A DNA stretch of 64,000 nt from Sulfitobacter sp. M39 (GCF_021735935.1 NZ_WMDZ01000001.1:2480001-2544000); one strand, 5' to 3'; shown: positions 1 through 8,892, counted from the first letter of the stretch. A program made the numbers and translations. The notes: generated by a model not told the origin, from the letters alone.

Positions 1-75
1 GGGGATCGTATGCAGGTGACGCCGCCACGCGGTGATGTCGGCATGGGTTTCGGCAAAGCGGTTCTTGATCGGCAT
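1..75 (-). CDS. M20-family amidohydrolase, N-terminal fragment
   Basis: An ATG at 73-75 opens 25 uninterrupted codons that run leftward off the window edge. The protein begins MPIKNRFAETH and contains AWRRHLHTIP, the typical opening of M20D metallopeptidases that hydrolyse N-acyl amino acids (hippurate hydrolase, aminoacylase). The zinc ligands lie outside the window. An AAGGA ribosome-binding site stands eight or nine bases ahead of the start. The gene follows the FAD oxidoreductase by 23 bases on the same strand, so it probably belongs to the same operon. Substrate cannot be inferred from this fragment. Confidence 0.7.
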   Translation of the reverse strand, partial: MPIKNRFAETHADITAWRRHLHTIP

Positions 76-98
76 CGCGTGCATTCCTTTATGTGTGA

Positions 99-1445
99 CT
101 AGACGTTCGGGCCCAGGATCATCGGGCTGCCATCGGTGAAACGTGCAAGGCGAAAGCGGGTCAGGTCATGCCCGGCGCTTTGCCCCGTGGCCAGACGCGC
201 CAGAACGCGGCCCATGCCCGGCCCGATACCAAAGCCGTGCCCTGACATGCCCGTGCCGATGGTCAGCCCCGGCAGTGCTGCCACAGTATCCACGACAGGT
301 ACAATGTCAGGCATCGTGTCGATCATCCCCGCCCAGGCAGATTTCAGCTTTATCGGCCCCAGATCGGGAAACATTGCTGAAAAATCACGCAGCAGGCGGT
401 GGATTTTGGCCATATTGGGCGTGGGGTTAAGGATGCGCATCGCCTCGAAGGGGGATGGGGTATCGGCCTGCCAGCGCCGCTTGGTCGTCCAGGCATCGGG
501 AAAGCCCTTGGGCGCAAAAGGGTGAAGCCGTTGACCAAAGGGATCGGCGCGCAATTGGGTCAGGTAATGGGGCAAGGCGCGAAAGGCGTCAGGGCCCACA
601 AAAAGCTCGGGCGCGCCGGGAGGGGCGAGCGTATAGCCGCCATCCTCGCGCCGTCGGAACGCGACCCGCCCGTCCGACACCGCCCCTGCGTAAATTTCAG
701 GCAAGCATTCGGTCGCCGCCACATTTTCGCGCACCGACAACTGCGGCATAGAGATACCGTGATTGCGCAGGAACAGCGCCGACCACGCGCCACCTGCCAG
801 CACCACCTGCGAAGACGCGATACGCCCCTGTTCCGTGATCACCCCGGCAACCCGCCCCGCCGCGATATCAAGGCAGCGCACGGCGCAATTCGCGATGATC
901 TGAACGCCCTCTCGTGCCGCGATACCGGCGAGAGCGGGCACCGCGACCCAAGGCTCCGCCCGCATGTCCGACGGCGTGATCAGTGCGCCGATCTGAGGTG
1001 TAGCAAGGCCGGGGAACATGGCGGAGACCTCGGCTGACGTCATCATCCGGCTGTCCGCGCCATTGGCCCGCGCATGGGGCAGCCAGTCCTCATAGCCCGC
1101 AAGCTGTGCCGGCCGTTGCGCCAGATAGGCAATGCCGCCCTGCCGCAGCCCGATATCCACGTTCGTTTGCCCCGCAAGTTCGCGCCAGAGCGCCTGCGCC
1201 TCGGCCATGATCGGCATCTCGTCAGGGTCGCGCCCCTGTTGCCGGATCCACCCCCAGTTGCGGCTGGATTGTTCAGCGGCGATGCGACCCTTTTCCAGCA
1301 AGGTGACCGAGTGACCCTCCCGGGCGAGGAACAGCGCCGTGCAGACCCCGATGATCCCGCCGCCGATAACGACGATATCCGACGTCGCTGGCTGGGGGCC
1401 GGGATAGGTGACGGGGGTGGTCGTGTGGATCGGGAAAGGCTGCAT
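99..1445 (-). CDS. FAD-dependent oxidoreductase, D-amino-acid oxidase/dehydrogenase (DAO) fold
   Basis: 448 residues. A Rossmann FAD-binding motif lies at about residues 25-52 (VIGGGIIG, with an acidic residue in LLEK closing the second strand), and a C-terminal GTGMSGHGFGIGPGMG motif is typical of DAO-fold flavoproteins such as DadA, glycine oxidase and sarcosine oxidase. These enzymes oxidise the C-N bond of amino acids or secondary amines. The 25-residue leader before the Rossmann strand is hydrophilic and not a signal peptide, so the enzyme is probably cytosolic. It sits downstream of a peptide ABC ATPase and an ArgE-type deacylase, and just ahead of an M20 amidohydrolase, which suggests catabolism of an imported amino-acid conjugate. 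No strong Shine-Dalgarno precedes the ATG, so a start a few codons downstream is possible. The exact substrate is unknown. Confidence 0.8.
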   Translation of the reverse strand: MQPFPIHTTTPVTYPGPQPATSDIVVIGGGIIGVCTALFLAREGHSVTLLEKGRIAAEQSSRNWGWIRQQGRDPDEMPIMAEAQALWRELAGQTNVDIGLRQGGIAYLAQRPAQLAGYEDWLPHARANGADSRMMTSAEVSAMFPGLATPQIGALITPSDMRAEPWVAVPALAGIAAREGVQIIANCAVRCLDIAAGRVAGVITEQGRIASSQVVLAGGAWSALFLRNHGISMPQLSVRENVAATECLPEIYAGAVSDGRVAFRRREDGGYTLAPPGAPELFVGPDAFRALPHYLTQLRADPFGQRLHPFAPKGFPDAWTTKRRWQADTPSPFEAMRILNPTPNMAKIHRLLRDFSAMFPDLGPIKLKSAWAGMIDTMPDIVPVVDTVAALPGLTIGTGMSGHGFGIGPGMGRVLARLATGQSAGHDLTRFRLARFTDGSPMILGPNV

Positions 1446-1495
1446 GGGTCAGGCTTTATATTGCGTGAGCGTCGCGGGCAAAGCAGGCCTGGATC

Positions 1496-1560
1496 GGGGG
1501 CCAGCCCCCGGTGCCGCGCTGCGGCCCCTCCCCCGGGATGTGATGCCATTTGGAAGAAGG
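1496..1560 (+). repeat. Dispersed intergenic palindromic element, copy A (diverged)
   Basis: A perfect hairpin GGGGGCCAGCCCCC (1496-1509) is followed by a second GC-rich arm and then a TCCCCCGGGATGTGATG...TTTGGAAGAAGG core. The order and spacing match the copies at 18025-18074 and 58387-58448 when those are read on the minus strand. It lies in the gap between the deacylase stop and the oxidoreductase start. Confidence 0.5.
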
Positions 1561-1576
1561 GGGCCGCTGCGCTGTG

Positions 1577-2737
1577 TCATTTCAAACGGTCAAGCAGGTC
1601 GCGCATGAAGCTATGGCCGGCCTCGAATTGCGTGACTTCGATATATTCGTTGGGCTGGTGCGCCTGTGCGATATCGCCGGGGCCGCAGATCACCGCGCTA
1701 TAGCCGGCTTCCTGGAACTGTCCGGCCTCGGTCCCGTAGGAGACCTTGTGGCTGGCATTGTCGCCGGTGATCTGGCGCACGAAGGTTTCGGCCAGCCCGT
1801 CTTTTTCGGGTTGTAGTGCGGGGACGTCGAAACGGGGGGTGACCTCGATATAGGTTTCGGGGACGACCTCTTGCATCTGCTTTTCGACCTCGCGCACTTT
1901 TTCCAGATAGGCGGTGCCCCAGGCGTCTTTGTCTTCACCCGGCACGACGCGGAAATCCATGGCGAAGTGGCAATCCTTGGCGGTGATATTATGCGCCGTC
2001 CCGCCCGAGATCACGCCCACATGGGCGGTGGTAAAGGGCGGGTTGAACATCGCGGCAAGGTCGGTGGGTTTTCGGGCCATGTTTTCGGTGTTCACCTCAT
2101 TGGCCCATTCGATCAGCTTGGCCCCCGCCATGATCGCGTTGACGCCTGTGTGCAGCAAGGAGGAATGGACCTCGAAGCCGACCACATGGGTGTTGAAGCC
2201 CGTGCCGCCCTTGTGGCCTGTGACGGCCTGCATGGTCGAGGGTTCCCCCACGATCACCAGCGCGCCCTTGGGCAGCACCGGTTGCATTGCCTCGATCATC
2301 GGAGGAGCACCGGTGCAGCCGATTTCCTCGTCAAAGCTGAGCGCGATCTGGAGCGGGCGTTGCACTTCGGCGTAATGCGCCTCTACCAGTGCCCAAATGG
2401 CCAGCGCATCGAAGCCTTTCATGTCGCAGCAGCCGCGCCCGTAATAGCGCCCGTCCCGTTCGACCACGGTGAAAGGGTCGCTGTCCCAGGGCTGGCCGTC
2501 CACCGGCACCACATCGGTATGCCCCGACAGGACCACCGCGCCCTCTTCCCACGGGCCCACATGGGCGAAAAGCGCATGTTTGGGTTGATCGGGGTGGATA
2601 TAGCGGTGTGACGCGATGCCGTGGCTTTCAAGGTAATCGGCCACCCAGTCGATCAGCGGGATATTCGTATCCCGCGACACAGTGGGAAAGCTGACGAGTT
2701 TTTCCATCAGCTCGAACGGGGTCATGCGCGCAGTCAT
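1577..2737 (-). CDS. argE: Acetylornithine deacetylase (ArgE) / M20 metallo-deacylase
   Basis: 386 residues, the usual ArgE length. All M20 zinc-site elements are visible: SGHTDVVP (His ligand and following Asp), GRGCCDMKGF (bridging Asp), SFDEEIGCTG (catalytic Glu pair) and a C-terminal HQPNEYIE (His ligand). ArgE removes the acetyl group of N-acetylornithine; close relatives hydrolyse other N-acyl amino acids or short peptides. The gene starts 11 bases after the stop of the peptide-transporter ATPase, with AAAGGA eight bases before the ATG. The setting favours a role in degrading imported acylated amino acids or peptides over arginine synthesis, because no other arg gene is nearby. Family assignment is firm; the ArgE function is plausible only. 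Confidence 0.8.
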   Translation of the reverse strand: MTARMTPFELMEKLVSFPTVSRDTNIPLIDWVADYLESHGIASHRYIHPDQPKHALFAHVGPWEEGAVVLSGHTDVVPVDGQPWDSDPFTVVERDGRYYGRGCCDMKGFDALAIWALVEAHYAEVQRPLQIALSFDEEIGCTGAPPMIEAMQPVLPKGALVIVGEPSTMQAVTGHKGGTGFNTHVVGFEVHSSLLHTGVNAIMAGAKLIEWANEVNTENMARKPTDLAAMFNPPFTTAHVGVISGGTAHNITAKDCHFAMDFRVVPGEDKDAWGTAYLEKVREVEKQMQEVVPETYIEVTPRFDVPALQPEKDGLAETFVRQITGDNASHKVSYGTEAGQFQEAGYSAVICGPGDIAQAHQPNEYIEVTQFEAGHSFMRDLLDRLK

Positions 2738-2748
2738 TATGTGGTCCT

Positions 2749-4581
2749 TTAGTATCCGCTATCGGTGATCAAGACCTGATGGCCGGGGGATACGGTTTTG
2801 TAAACAGAGGGTTCCGCGACATAGCTTGTCGGATGGATCGGGGACGGAATCGGCTTGAAGTTCAGCTCGCTTTCCTTTTTGCGACGCCGTGGATCGGCAA
2901 TGGGGACGGCTTTCATCAGGGCCTGCGTATAGGGGTGCTGCGGGTTTTCAAACACCTGCGACCGCGTGCCCATTTCCACGATCCGGCCCAGATACATCAC
3001 GCCGACGTGGTGGCTCACCCGTTCGACCACGGCCATATCGTGGCTGATGAACAGGAAGGACAGCCCCATTTCCGCTTGCAGCTCCAGCATCAGATTGACC
3101 ACCTGCGCCTGCACCGACACATCCAGCGCCGACACGGCTTCATCCGCGACGATCAGCTTGGGGTTCAGCGCCAGGGCCCGGGCGATGGCAACCCGCTGGC
3201 GCTGACCGCCTGACAGTTCGTGCGGGAAGCGGCGCATGAAGCTGCGCGGCAGTTCCACACGATCAAACAGCATCTCGATGCGTTTGGTCAGTTCGGCCCC
3301 TTTGAGCGTGCCATAATTGTGGATCGGTTCGGCCACCTGATCCGACAGCTGCATCTGCGGATTGAGCGAGGCAAACGGGTCCTGAAAGATCATCTGCATG
3401 TCCAGTCGCGCCTTGTGCAGGCCACGTGAATCCAGTGCCATGATGTCTTTGCCATCGAGGTTGACCTCGCCCGACTGGGGTTCGACCAGCCGCAGCAAGG
3501 ACCGCCCCGCCGTAGATTTCCCGCAGCCGGATTCCCCCACAAGGCTTAGCGTCTGGCCCTTGTTGATGGTAAACGACAGGTCCTCGACCGCATGGACATT
3601 GGCGACGGTGCGGCGCAGGAAGCCGCCCTGCACCGGAAAGCGCGTGGTCAGGTTCTTGACCGTCAGCAGCGTTTCCTCTGTGCCCTTGATGGGTTTGATC
3701 TCTTTATCCGCAGTCCCGAGCAGTTTCATCGGTTCGGGATAGGGTTTGCCGCGCATCTCGCCCAGCTTGGGCACGGCGGCCAGCAACGCCTTGGTATAGG
3801 GGTGTTGGGGGTTTTCGAAAATTTTCTCGACCGTGCCTTCTTCGACCTTGTTACCGCGGAACATGACGACGACGCGATCGGCCATCTGGGCGACAACGGC
3901 CATGTCGTGGGTGATGAACATGACGGCGGTGCCGGTCTCGCGTTTCAACCGGTCGATCAGCGCGAGGATCTCAGCCTGAATGGTCACATCCAGTGCGGTG
4001 GTGGGTTCATCCGCGATCAGCAGCCGCGGCGAACAGGCCAGCGCCATTGCGATCACCACACGCTGACGCATCCCGCCCGACAGCTCGTGCGGGTATTGTG
4101 CAAGACGGCGGGCCGGTTCGGGGATGCGGACCTGGGTCAGAAGCTCCAGCGCGCGGGCCTCTGCCTGCGCCTTAGACATGTTCTTGTGCAGGCGTAGCCC
4201 TTCGGTCAGCTGGCGGCCGACGGTAAAGACCGGGTTCAGCGCGGTCATCGGTTCCTGAAAGATCATCCCGATCTCATTGCCGCGAATATCGCGCATCACA
4301 TCCTGATCTGTGCGCGCCAAATCGACAGCGGGATCGTTCTGGCGCTCAAATAATAGGCGCCCACCCGCAATTTTTCCGCCGCCGAACTCGACCAGACGCA
4401 TCAGCGACAGCGAGGACACCGATTTACCCGAGCCGGATTCGCCCACAACGCAGACAGTTTCACCCGCATTGATGTCAAAGCTGACGTTCTCCACACCTAG
4501 AACGGGTCCGTCCTGGGTTTGAAATTCGACCCTAAGCTCTTGAATTTGCGCGATTGGTGTCGGCGTTGCCTCGTCTAGCAT
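2749..4581 (-). CDS. Dipeptide/oligopeptide ABC transporter, fused DppD-DppF-type ATPase
   Basis: 610 residues carrying two complete ABC ATPase halves. The first has Walker A GESGSGKS, signature LSGGMRQRV and Walker B LLIADEPTTALD; the second has GESGCGKS, LSGGQRQRV and LIVADEAVSALD. Each half ends in an oligopeptide-type C-terminal extension (NPQHPYTKALLAAVP, NPQHPYTQALMKAVP). The fused protein would supply both nucleotide-binding domains for the two permeases at 6751-8809. I chose the ATG at 4579-4581 (MLDEATPTP), which has a GGAAAA site ahead of it, over an in-frame ATG 19 codons upstream that has no ribosome-binding site. Transcription diverges from the binding-protein gene; the deacylase, oxidoreductase and amidohydrolase follow on the same strand. 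Confidence 0.9.
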   Translation of the reverse strand: MLDEATPTPIAQIQELRVEFQTQDGPVLGVENVSFDINAGETVCVVGESGSGKSVSSLSLMRLVEFGGGKIAGGRLLFERQNDPAVDLARTDQDVMRDIRGNEIGMIFQEPMTALNPVFTVGRQLTEGLRLHKNMSKAQAEARALELLTQVRIPEPARRLAQYPHELSGGMRQRVVIAMALACSPRLLIADEPTTALDVTIQAEILALIDRLKRETGTAVMFITHDMAVVAQMADRVVVMFRGNKVEEGTVEKIFENPQHPYTKALLAAVPKLGEMRGKPYPEPMKLLGTADKEIKPIKGTEETLLTVKNLTTRFPVQGGFLRRTVANVHAVEDLSFTINKGQTLSLVGESGCGKSTAGRSLLRLVEPQSGEVNLDGKDIMALDSRGLHKARLDMQMIFQDPFASLNPQMQLSDQVAEPIHNYGTLKGAELTKRIEMLFDRVELPRSFMRRFPHELSGGQRQRVAIARALALNPKLIVADEAVSALDVSVQAQVVNLMLELQAEMGLSFLFISHDMAVVERVSHHVGVMYLGRIVEMGTRSQVFENPQHPYTQALMKAVPIADPRRRKKESELNFKPIPSPIHPTSYVAEPSVYKTVSPGHQVLITDSGY

Positions 4582-4890
4582 GGTATTTTCCAGCGCTTCT
4601 CGTTTAATCAATTTGACGACGCTAAGGCACTTCGTCATCTGGTGTCAAATCGGTCCAAGGGACCGCTAACATCCGCTGCTTTGGAGGCTTGCATTTTTTT
4701 TCAAACCTGTTTCGATGCTTCGACGTTATTGGCGTGGCTGGAAAAACGGGCGTTTTGGCGGGCATCCCTGTCTGTCGCAGCACCCTGCCCCCGGCCGTGA
4801 TCAAAATTGACGTTTTTGGCATTGCCAGAAAAGACAGACCATAAAAAAAGGCACCTCAAAAAACCAACGGTGTCCAACAAGGAGTAAGCT
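4582..4890. promoter_or_regulatory. Divergent promoter region of the peptide-transport cluster
   Basis: 309 bases without a gene between the leftward ATPase operon and the rightward binding-protein operon, so promoters for both must lie here. I see no convincing sigma-70 pair. TTGACG at 4807-4812 could be a -35 box, but no good -10 follows at 17 bases. An imperfect palindrome at 4813-4832 (TTTTTGGCA / TGCCAGAAAA around a single T) directly behind it looks like a possible operator. An AAGGAG site precedes the binding-protein start. Confidence 0.45.
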
Positions 4891-6612
4891 ATGAACATGA
4901 AAACCCTGTTACTGGGAGCCGCGGCTTCGGTAGCGATTGCCCCCGCCGCATTCGGCGCCGCCCACGAGGGCGAGCGCGGACGCGACGGCGAGGTGAAAGT
5001 TATCTACTGGCAAGCGCCCTCGATCATGACCCCCTATCTGTCGGGCGGCACAAAAGACCTCGAGGCGGCGAGCCTCGTGCTGGAGCCGATGGGCCGCTAT
5101 GACGAAACCGGCGCGTTGGTCCCCTATCTGGCGACCGAGATTCCCACCGTTGAAAACGGCGGCGTGGCCGAAGATCTGAAATCCATCACCTGGAAGCTGA
5201 AAGAAGGCCTGGTTTGGTCCGACGGCACGCCGGTGACCTCGGCGGATCTGAAATTCACCGCTGAATATTGTATGCACCCCGAAGGCGGCTGCGCGCAGGC
5301 GTCGAAGTTCGATGGCGTTGAAAGCATCGATATCGTGGATGATCTGACGGTTACCGTTCATTTCACCGACGCCAAGCCAAACCCTTACGGCCCTTTTATG
5401 GGCGCGCAATCACCGATCATTCAGGCCGCGCAGTTCAAGGACTGCCTGGGCGCGAAAGCCCCCGAATGTACCGAAGCGAACTTTAACCCCATCGGCACCG
5501 GCCCGTTCCGCGTGACAGATTTCCGTCCCAATGACGTGATCCAGATGGAAGCCAACCCCAACTACCGCGACCCCAGCAAACCTGCGTTTGCGACACTGAC
5601 CCTCAAGGGCGGTGGTGATGCGAATGCCGCGGGTCGTGCGGTGATGGAAACCGGCGAATACGACTATGCATGGAACATGCAGCTGGCCCCCGACGTGCTG
5701 GCGAAAATGGCCGAAGGCGGCAAGGGTCAGGCGATCTCTGCATTCGGGACATTGGTCGAACGGATCGAGATGAACCTGACAGACCCATCGCCGGACCTGC
5801 CAGAGGGCGAACGCTCCACGCTTGAGCATCCGCACCCGATCCTGTCCGACTTCAAGGTCCGCAAGGCGCTGTCCATGGCGATCGACCGTCCTTTGCTGGT
5901 CGAAGTCGGCTATGGCCAGGCGGGTCGCGCGACCTGTAACCTCGTGCCCGCGCCCGAGCTGTATGCCTCCGACAACACCGAATGTCTGACGCAGGATCTG
6001 GAAGGCGCGAAAGCCCTGCTGGAAGAAGCCGGCTGGACCGACACCAATGGCGACGGTATCCGCGACAAAGACGGTGAAAAACTGTCCCTGCTGTACCAGA
6101 CCTCGACCAACGCTGTCCGTCAGGATTTTCAAGCGCTGATCAAAGACTGGTGGAACCAGATCGGTGTCGAAGTCGAACTGCGCAACCTTGATGCGTCGGT
6201 CTTCTTTGGTGGCGACCCCGGTTCGCCCGATACCTTCCAGAAGTTCTATGCCGACGTTGAAATGTACGCGAACAACTTTGACGGCACCGATCCGCAGGCC
6301 TACCTGTCTGCCTATCGCTGTGGCAACGAGCCCAAGCCGTCCAGCCAGTGGCAGGGTGAGAACATCAACCGTTTCTGCAACGAAGAATACGACGCGTTGC
6401 TGGACGAACTGTCGCGCACGGGCGAGTTGGACAAGCGCGGCGATATCGCCAAGCAGCTGAACAACATCATCACACGTGACACGATGACCATCGTTCCGCT
6501 GGTCGACCGTGGTCGGGTTTCCGCTGCGTCCAACACTCTGGGCGGCGTGATCCTGAACACATGGGATTCCGAACTGTGGAATGCCGCCGACTGGTACCGC
6601 GTGAAAGAATAA
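4891..6612 (+). CDS. Peptide ABC transporter substrate-binding protein (SBP family 5)
   Basis: 573 residues with a signal peptide at about 1-23 (MNMKTLLLGAAASVAIAP...AFGAA), so it is secreted to the periplasm. Family 5 features include the YLATEIPTVE...WKLKEGLVWSDGTPVTSADLKF region that normally forms the N-lobe, and PIGTGPFRV in the middle. It captures peptides, opines or related compounds and delivers them to the permeases downstream. Eight cysteines fall in four close pairs (for example EYC...GGC and FKDC...PEC), suggesting disulfides. AAGGAG precedes the ATG by about seven bases. The ligand is unknown; the deacylase and oxidase genes on the facing strand hint at a modified amino acid or peptide. 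Confidence 0.9.
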   Translation: MNMKTLLLGAAASVAIAPAAFGAAHEGERGRDGEVKVIYWQAPSIMTPYLSGGTKDLEAASLVLEPMGRYDETGALVPYLATEIPTVENGGVAEDLKSITWKLKEGLVWSDGTPVTSADLKFTAEYCMHPEGGCAQASKFDGVESIDIVDDLTVTVHFTDAKPNPYGPFMGAQSPIIQAAQFKDCLGAKAPECTEANFNPIGTGPFRVTDFRPNDVIQMEANPNYRDPSKPAFATLTLKGGGDANAAGRAVMETGEYDYAWNMQLAPDVLAKMAEGGKGQAISAFGTLVERIEMNLTDPSPDLPEGERSTLEHPHPILSDFKVRKALSMAIDRPLLVEVGYGQAGRATCNLVPAPELYASDNTECLTQDLEGAKALLEEAGWTDTNGDGIRDKDGEKLSLLYQTSTNAVRQDFQALIKDWWNQIGVEVELRNLDASVFFGGDPGSPDTFQKFYADVEMYANNFDGTDPQAYLSAYRCGNEPKPSSQWQGENINRFCNEEYDALLDELSRTGELDKRGDIAKQLNNIITRDTMTIVPLVDRGRVSAASNTLGGVILNTWDSELWNAADWYRVKE

Positions 6613-6627
6613 TCACGCCCAAGCTCA

Positions 6628-6654
6628 GAGGAGCACGCAGCGCGCGTGCTCCTC
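6628..6654 (+). other. Intercistronic hairpin after the binding-protein gene
   Basis: An 11-bp perfect inverted repeat, GAGGAGCACGC (6628-6638) against GCGTGCTCCTC (6644-6654) with a five-base loop, starts 15 bases after the binding-protein stop. No T-run follows, so it is more likely an mRNA-stabilising or attenuating structure than a strong terminator. Such hairpins commonly keep binding-protein mRNA in excess over permease mRNA. Confidence 0.7.
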
Positions 6655-6750
6655 ATGACTTGATGACTGTGTGAATGTGTGCGAAATCGCGCCTCCCTTC
6701 GATTTTGACATGCTTCCCCTCCCCTAGACCGACTTGCAAAGGCGCTGTGC

Positions 6751-7818
6751 ATGCTGACCTTCACCATTCGTCGACTACTTTTGTCGATACCAACGCTTTT
6801 GTTTATCAGCCTGGTAATCTTCCTGCTGTTGCAACTGGCCCCCGGCGATCCGATGGCCCAGGTGCCGCTGACAGTCCCACCAGAGGTAAAACAGAAAATG
6901 CGCGAGGCGCTTGGCCTCGGGCAGCCGATCTATGTGCAATATTATAAATGGCTGATCCAGTTTTTCTGGGTTGAACCGCAGGTCTTCATCGACTGGGCCA
7001 CCCGCGACAGCTTCCTGCTTGGCTGGCTGCCCGACACCAGCCTGTCGACCTTCATTGACCCCGACACAGGTGCTGTGCGTCCTGTACAGCGTGCGATCAG
7101 CTGGCAGACCCGCAGCCCAATCATGGATATCGTGATCCAGCGGATGCCGCAGACGCTTTGGGTGGTCGGGCTTAGCTATATCGTGGGCATCCTGATCGCG
7201 ATCCCGATTGGCATCTATTCGGCCTACCGCCACTATTCGCTATTCGATCAAGCGGGCACCTTTGTCACCATGATCGGCTTTTCGATCCCGCCCTTCTTCA
7301 CCGGGCCGCTGCTGATCGTGATTTTCTCGGTCTCGCTGGGGTGGTTGCCGTCGATCTATGACACGACCCATGTCGTGACCGACTGGGAGAGTTTCAAATT
7401 CCAGTTCATGCAGATGATCATGCCCGTGATGGTGCTGGCGCTGCAAACCACCGCGCAGATCAGCCGCTATATGCGCGGCGCGATGCTGGATAACCTGAAC
7501 CAGGACTATGTGCGCACCGCCCGCGCCAAGGGGCTGCGCGAAAAATCGGTCGTTCTGGTCCATGTGCTGCGCAACTCGATGATCCCTGTGGTCACGGTGA
7601 TTGCCCTTGGCATGCCCGCGATCTTTGGCGGCGCGATCATTACCGAGAATGTGTTCAAAGTGAATGGCATCGGGCAGCTGCTGCTGACCGCGCTTTTTGC
7701 CAACGACTTGCCGATGGTGATGACGCTGACCTTTATCTTCGCCATCCTCATCGTTCTGTTCAACCTGATTGCCGATGTTCTATACGGCCTGCTTGACCCA
7801 AGGATCCGCTATGACTGA
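6751..7818 (+). CDS. Peptide ABC transporter permease, DppB type
   Basis: 355 residues. The first membrane helix is at about residues 7-30 (LLLSIPTLLFISLVIFLLLQ), followed by the PGDP motif conserved in DppB/OppB. A long periplasmic segment of roughly 80 residues follows, then five more helices in the binding-protein-dependent transport domain. The EAA loop (DYVRTARAKGLREKSVVLVHVLRNS) that docks on the ATPase is intact. The protein ends GLLDPRIRYD, as DppB relatives do. AAAGGCG stands eight bases before the ATG. It overlaps the next permease gene by eight bases, which indicates translational coupling. Confidence 0.9.
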   Translation: MLTFTIRRLLLSIPTLLFISLVIFLLLQLAPGDPMAQVPLTVPPEVKQKMREALGLGQPIYVQYYKWLIQFFWVEPQVFIDWATRDSFLLGWLPDTSLSTFIDPDTGAVRPVQRAISWQTRSPIMDIVIQRMPQTLWVVGLSYIVGILIAIPIGIYSAYRHYSLFDQAGTFVTMIGFSIPPFFTGPLLIVIFSVSLGWLPSIYDTTHVVTDWESFKFQFMQMIMPVMVLALQTTAQISRYMRGAMLDNLNQDYVRTARAKGLREKSVVLVHVLRNSMIPVVTVIALGMPAIFGGAIITENVFKVNGIGQLLLTALFANDLPMVMTLTFIFAILIVLFNLIADVLYGLLDPRIRYD

Positions 7819-8809
7819 GCAAGCCACCCCCGCAAGCCCGATCGAGGCCGACATCGAAGTCTATGGCGCGCTTGTCGATAAAGAGCCGCAAAAGCCGCCA
7901 CGCAGCCAGTGGATCGACGTCTGGCAGCAGTTCCGCAAACACAAAGGCGCTGTCTTTGGCGGAGGCTTCCTGCTGTTCATCACCCTCGCGGTGCTGTTCG
8001 GCCCCTACCTGTGGGACGTGGACCCCAAGGCGCTGGATATTCGCAACAAGAACTGGCGCCCCGTGTATCAACTGCTATTCGACAGCGAGGCCAAGGCCGG
8101 TTGGGCACATCCCTTTGGCACCGACCAGCTGGGCCGTGATATCATGGCACAGATGATTGCCGGCGGGCGCGTGTCTATGGCGGTGGGCTGGCTGGCCATG
8201 GGACTGGCGCTGGTCATCGGATCGGCCATCGGCGTCATCTCGGGCTATTTCAAACGGCTCGATTTCTGGCTGATGCGCTTTACCGATCTGGTGCTGTCAC
8301 TGCCGATCCTGCCGCTGACGCTGCTGGCGGTGACCCTGTTCCGCCAACCGCTCAACGCACGGTTTGGCCCCGAAGGCGGGATGTTCATCCTGATCGTCGG
8401 CATCATCGGGCTGACGTCGTGGATGCAGACCGCGCGGATTGTGCGCGGCGATATTCTGGCGCTGAAAGAGCGCGAATTCATCCTCGCCGCGCGGTCCATC
8501 GGGACGCGGTCGGGCAAGATCATCCGCAAGCACCTGCTGCCCAACGTCATCTCTCCGATCATGGTCTCGGCCACGCTGGGACTGGCGACCGCGATCATCA
8601 CCGAAAGTGCGCTGAGCTTTCTGGGCGTCGGCTTCCCATCTGACTATCCGACATGGGGCAAGCTCTTGTCCGATGCCGTGTCGCGGATGCAGGAATTCCC
8701 CGAGCGGGTGATCCTGCCCGGCGTCGCAATCTCGCTCACCGTGCTGAGCGTGAACTACCTTGGCGACGGGCTACGTGACGCGCTGGATCCGCGGTTGCGC
8801 GGACGGTGA
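7811..8809 (+). CDS. Peptide ABC transporter permease, DppC type
   Basis: 332 residues from the ATG at 7811, which overlaps the stop of the DppB-type gene by eight bases. An upstream in-frame start at 7769 would lie well inside that gene and is not needed. A hydrophilic N-tail of about 40 residues leads into helix 1 (GGGFLLFITLAVLFGPYLW), then PFGTDQLGRDIMAQMIAGGRVS, the DppC hallmark. The EAA loop is EFILAARSIGTRSGKIIRKHLLPN, and the C-terminus is DGLRDALDPRLRGR, both characteristic. With the DppB-type subunit it forms the membrane channel. Confidence 0.9.
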   Translation: MTEQATPASPIEADIEVYGALVDKEPQKPPRSQWIDVWQQFRKHKGAVFGGGFLLFITLAVLFGPYLWDVDPKALDIRNKNWRPVYQLLFDSEAKAGWAHPFGTDQLGRDIMAQMIAGGRVSMAVGWLAMGLALVIGSAIGVISGYFKRLDFWLMRFTDLVLSLPILPLTLLAVTLFRQPLNARFGPEGGMFILIVGIIGLTSWMQTARIVRGDILALKEREFILAARSIGTRSGKIIRKHLLPNVISPIMVSATLGLATAIITESALSFLGVGFPSDYPTWGKLLSDAVSRMQEFPERVILPGVAISLTVLSVNYLGDGLRDALDPRLRGR

Positions 8810-8869
8810 TCCGGATCGGACCGTAACCTTTTGGGGTTTCTGTCGGGTTTGAGTATTTGAGAAAGGGTG

Positions 8870-8892
8870 AAGGGGGGCTGCAGCCTCCCTTT
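8870..8892 (+). terminator. GC-rich hairpin, putative terminator of the permease operon; degenerate intergenic element, copy E
   Basis: AAGGGGGGCT (8870-8879) pairs with AGCCTCCCTT (8882-8891) with a single mismatch and a two-base gap, 60 bases after the DppC-type stop. Only a short T stretch follows, so termination would be weak. The bases just before it (TTTGAGTATTTGAG...GGTGAAGG) resemble the core of the dispersed element seen at 18025 and 58387. Confidence 0.45.
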
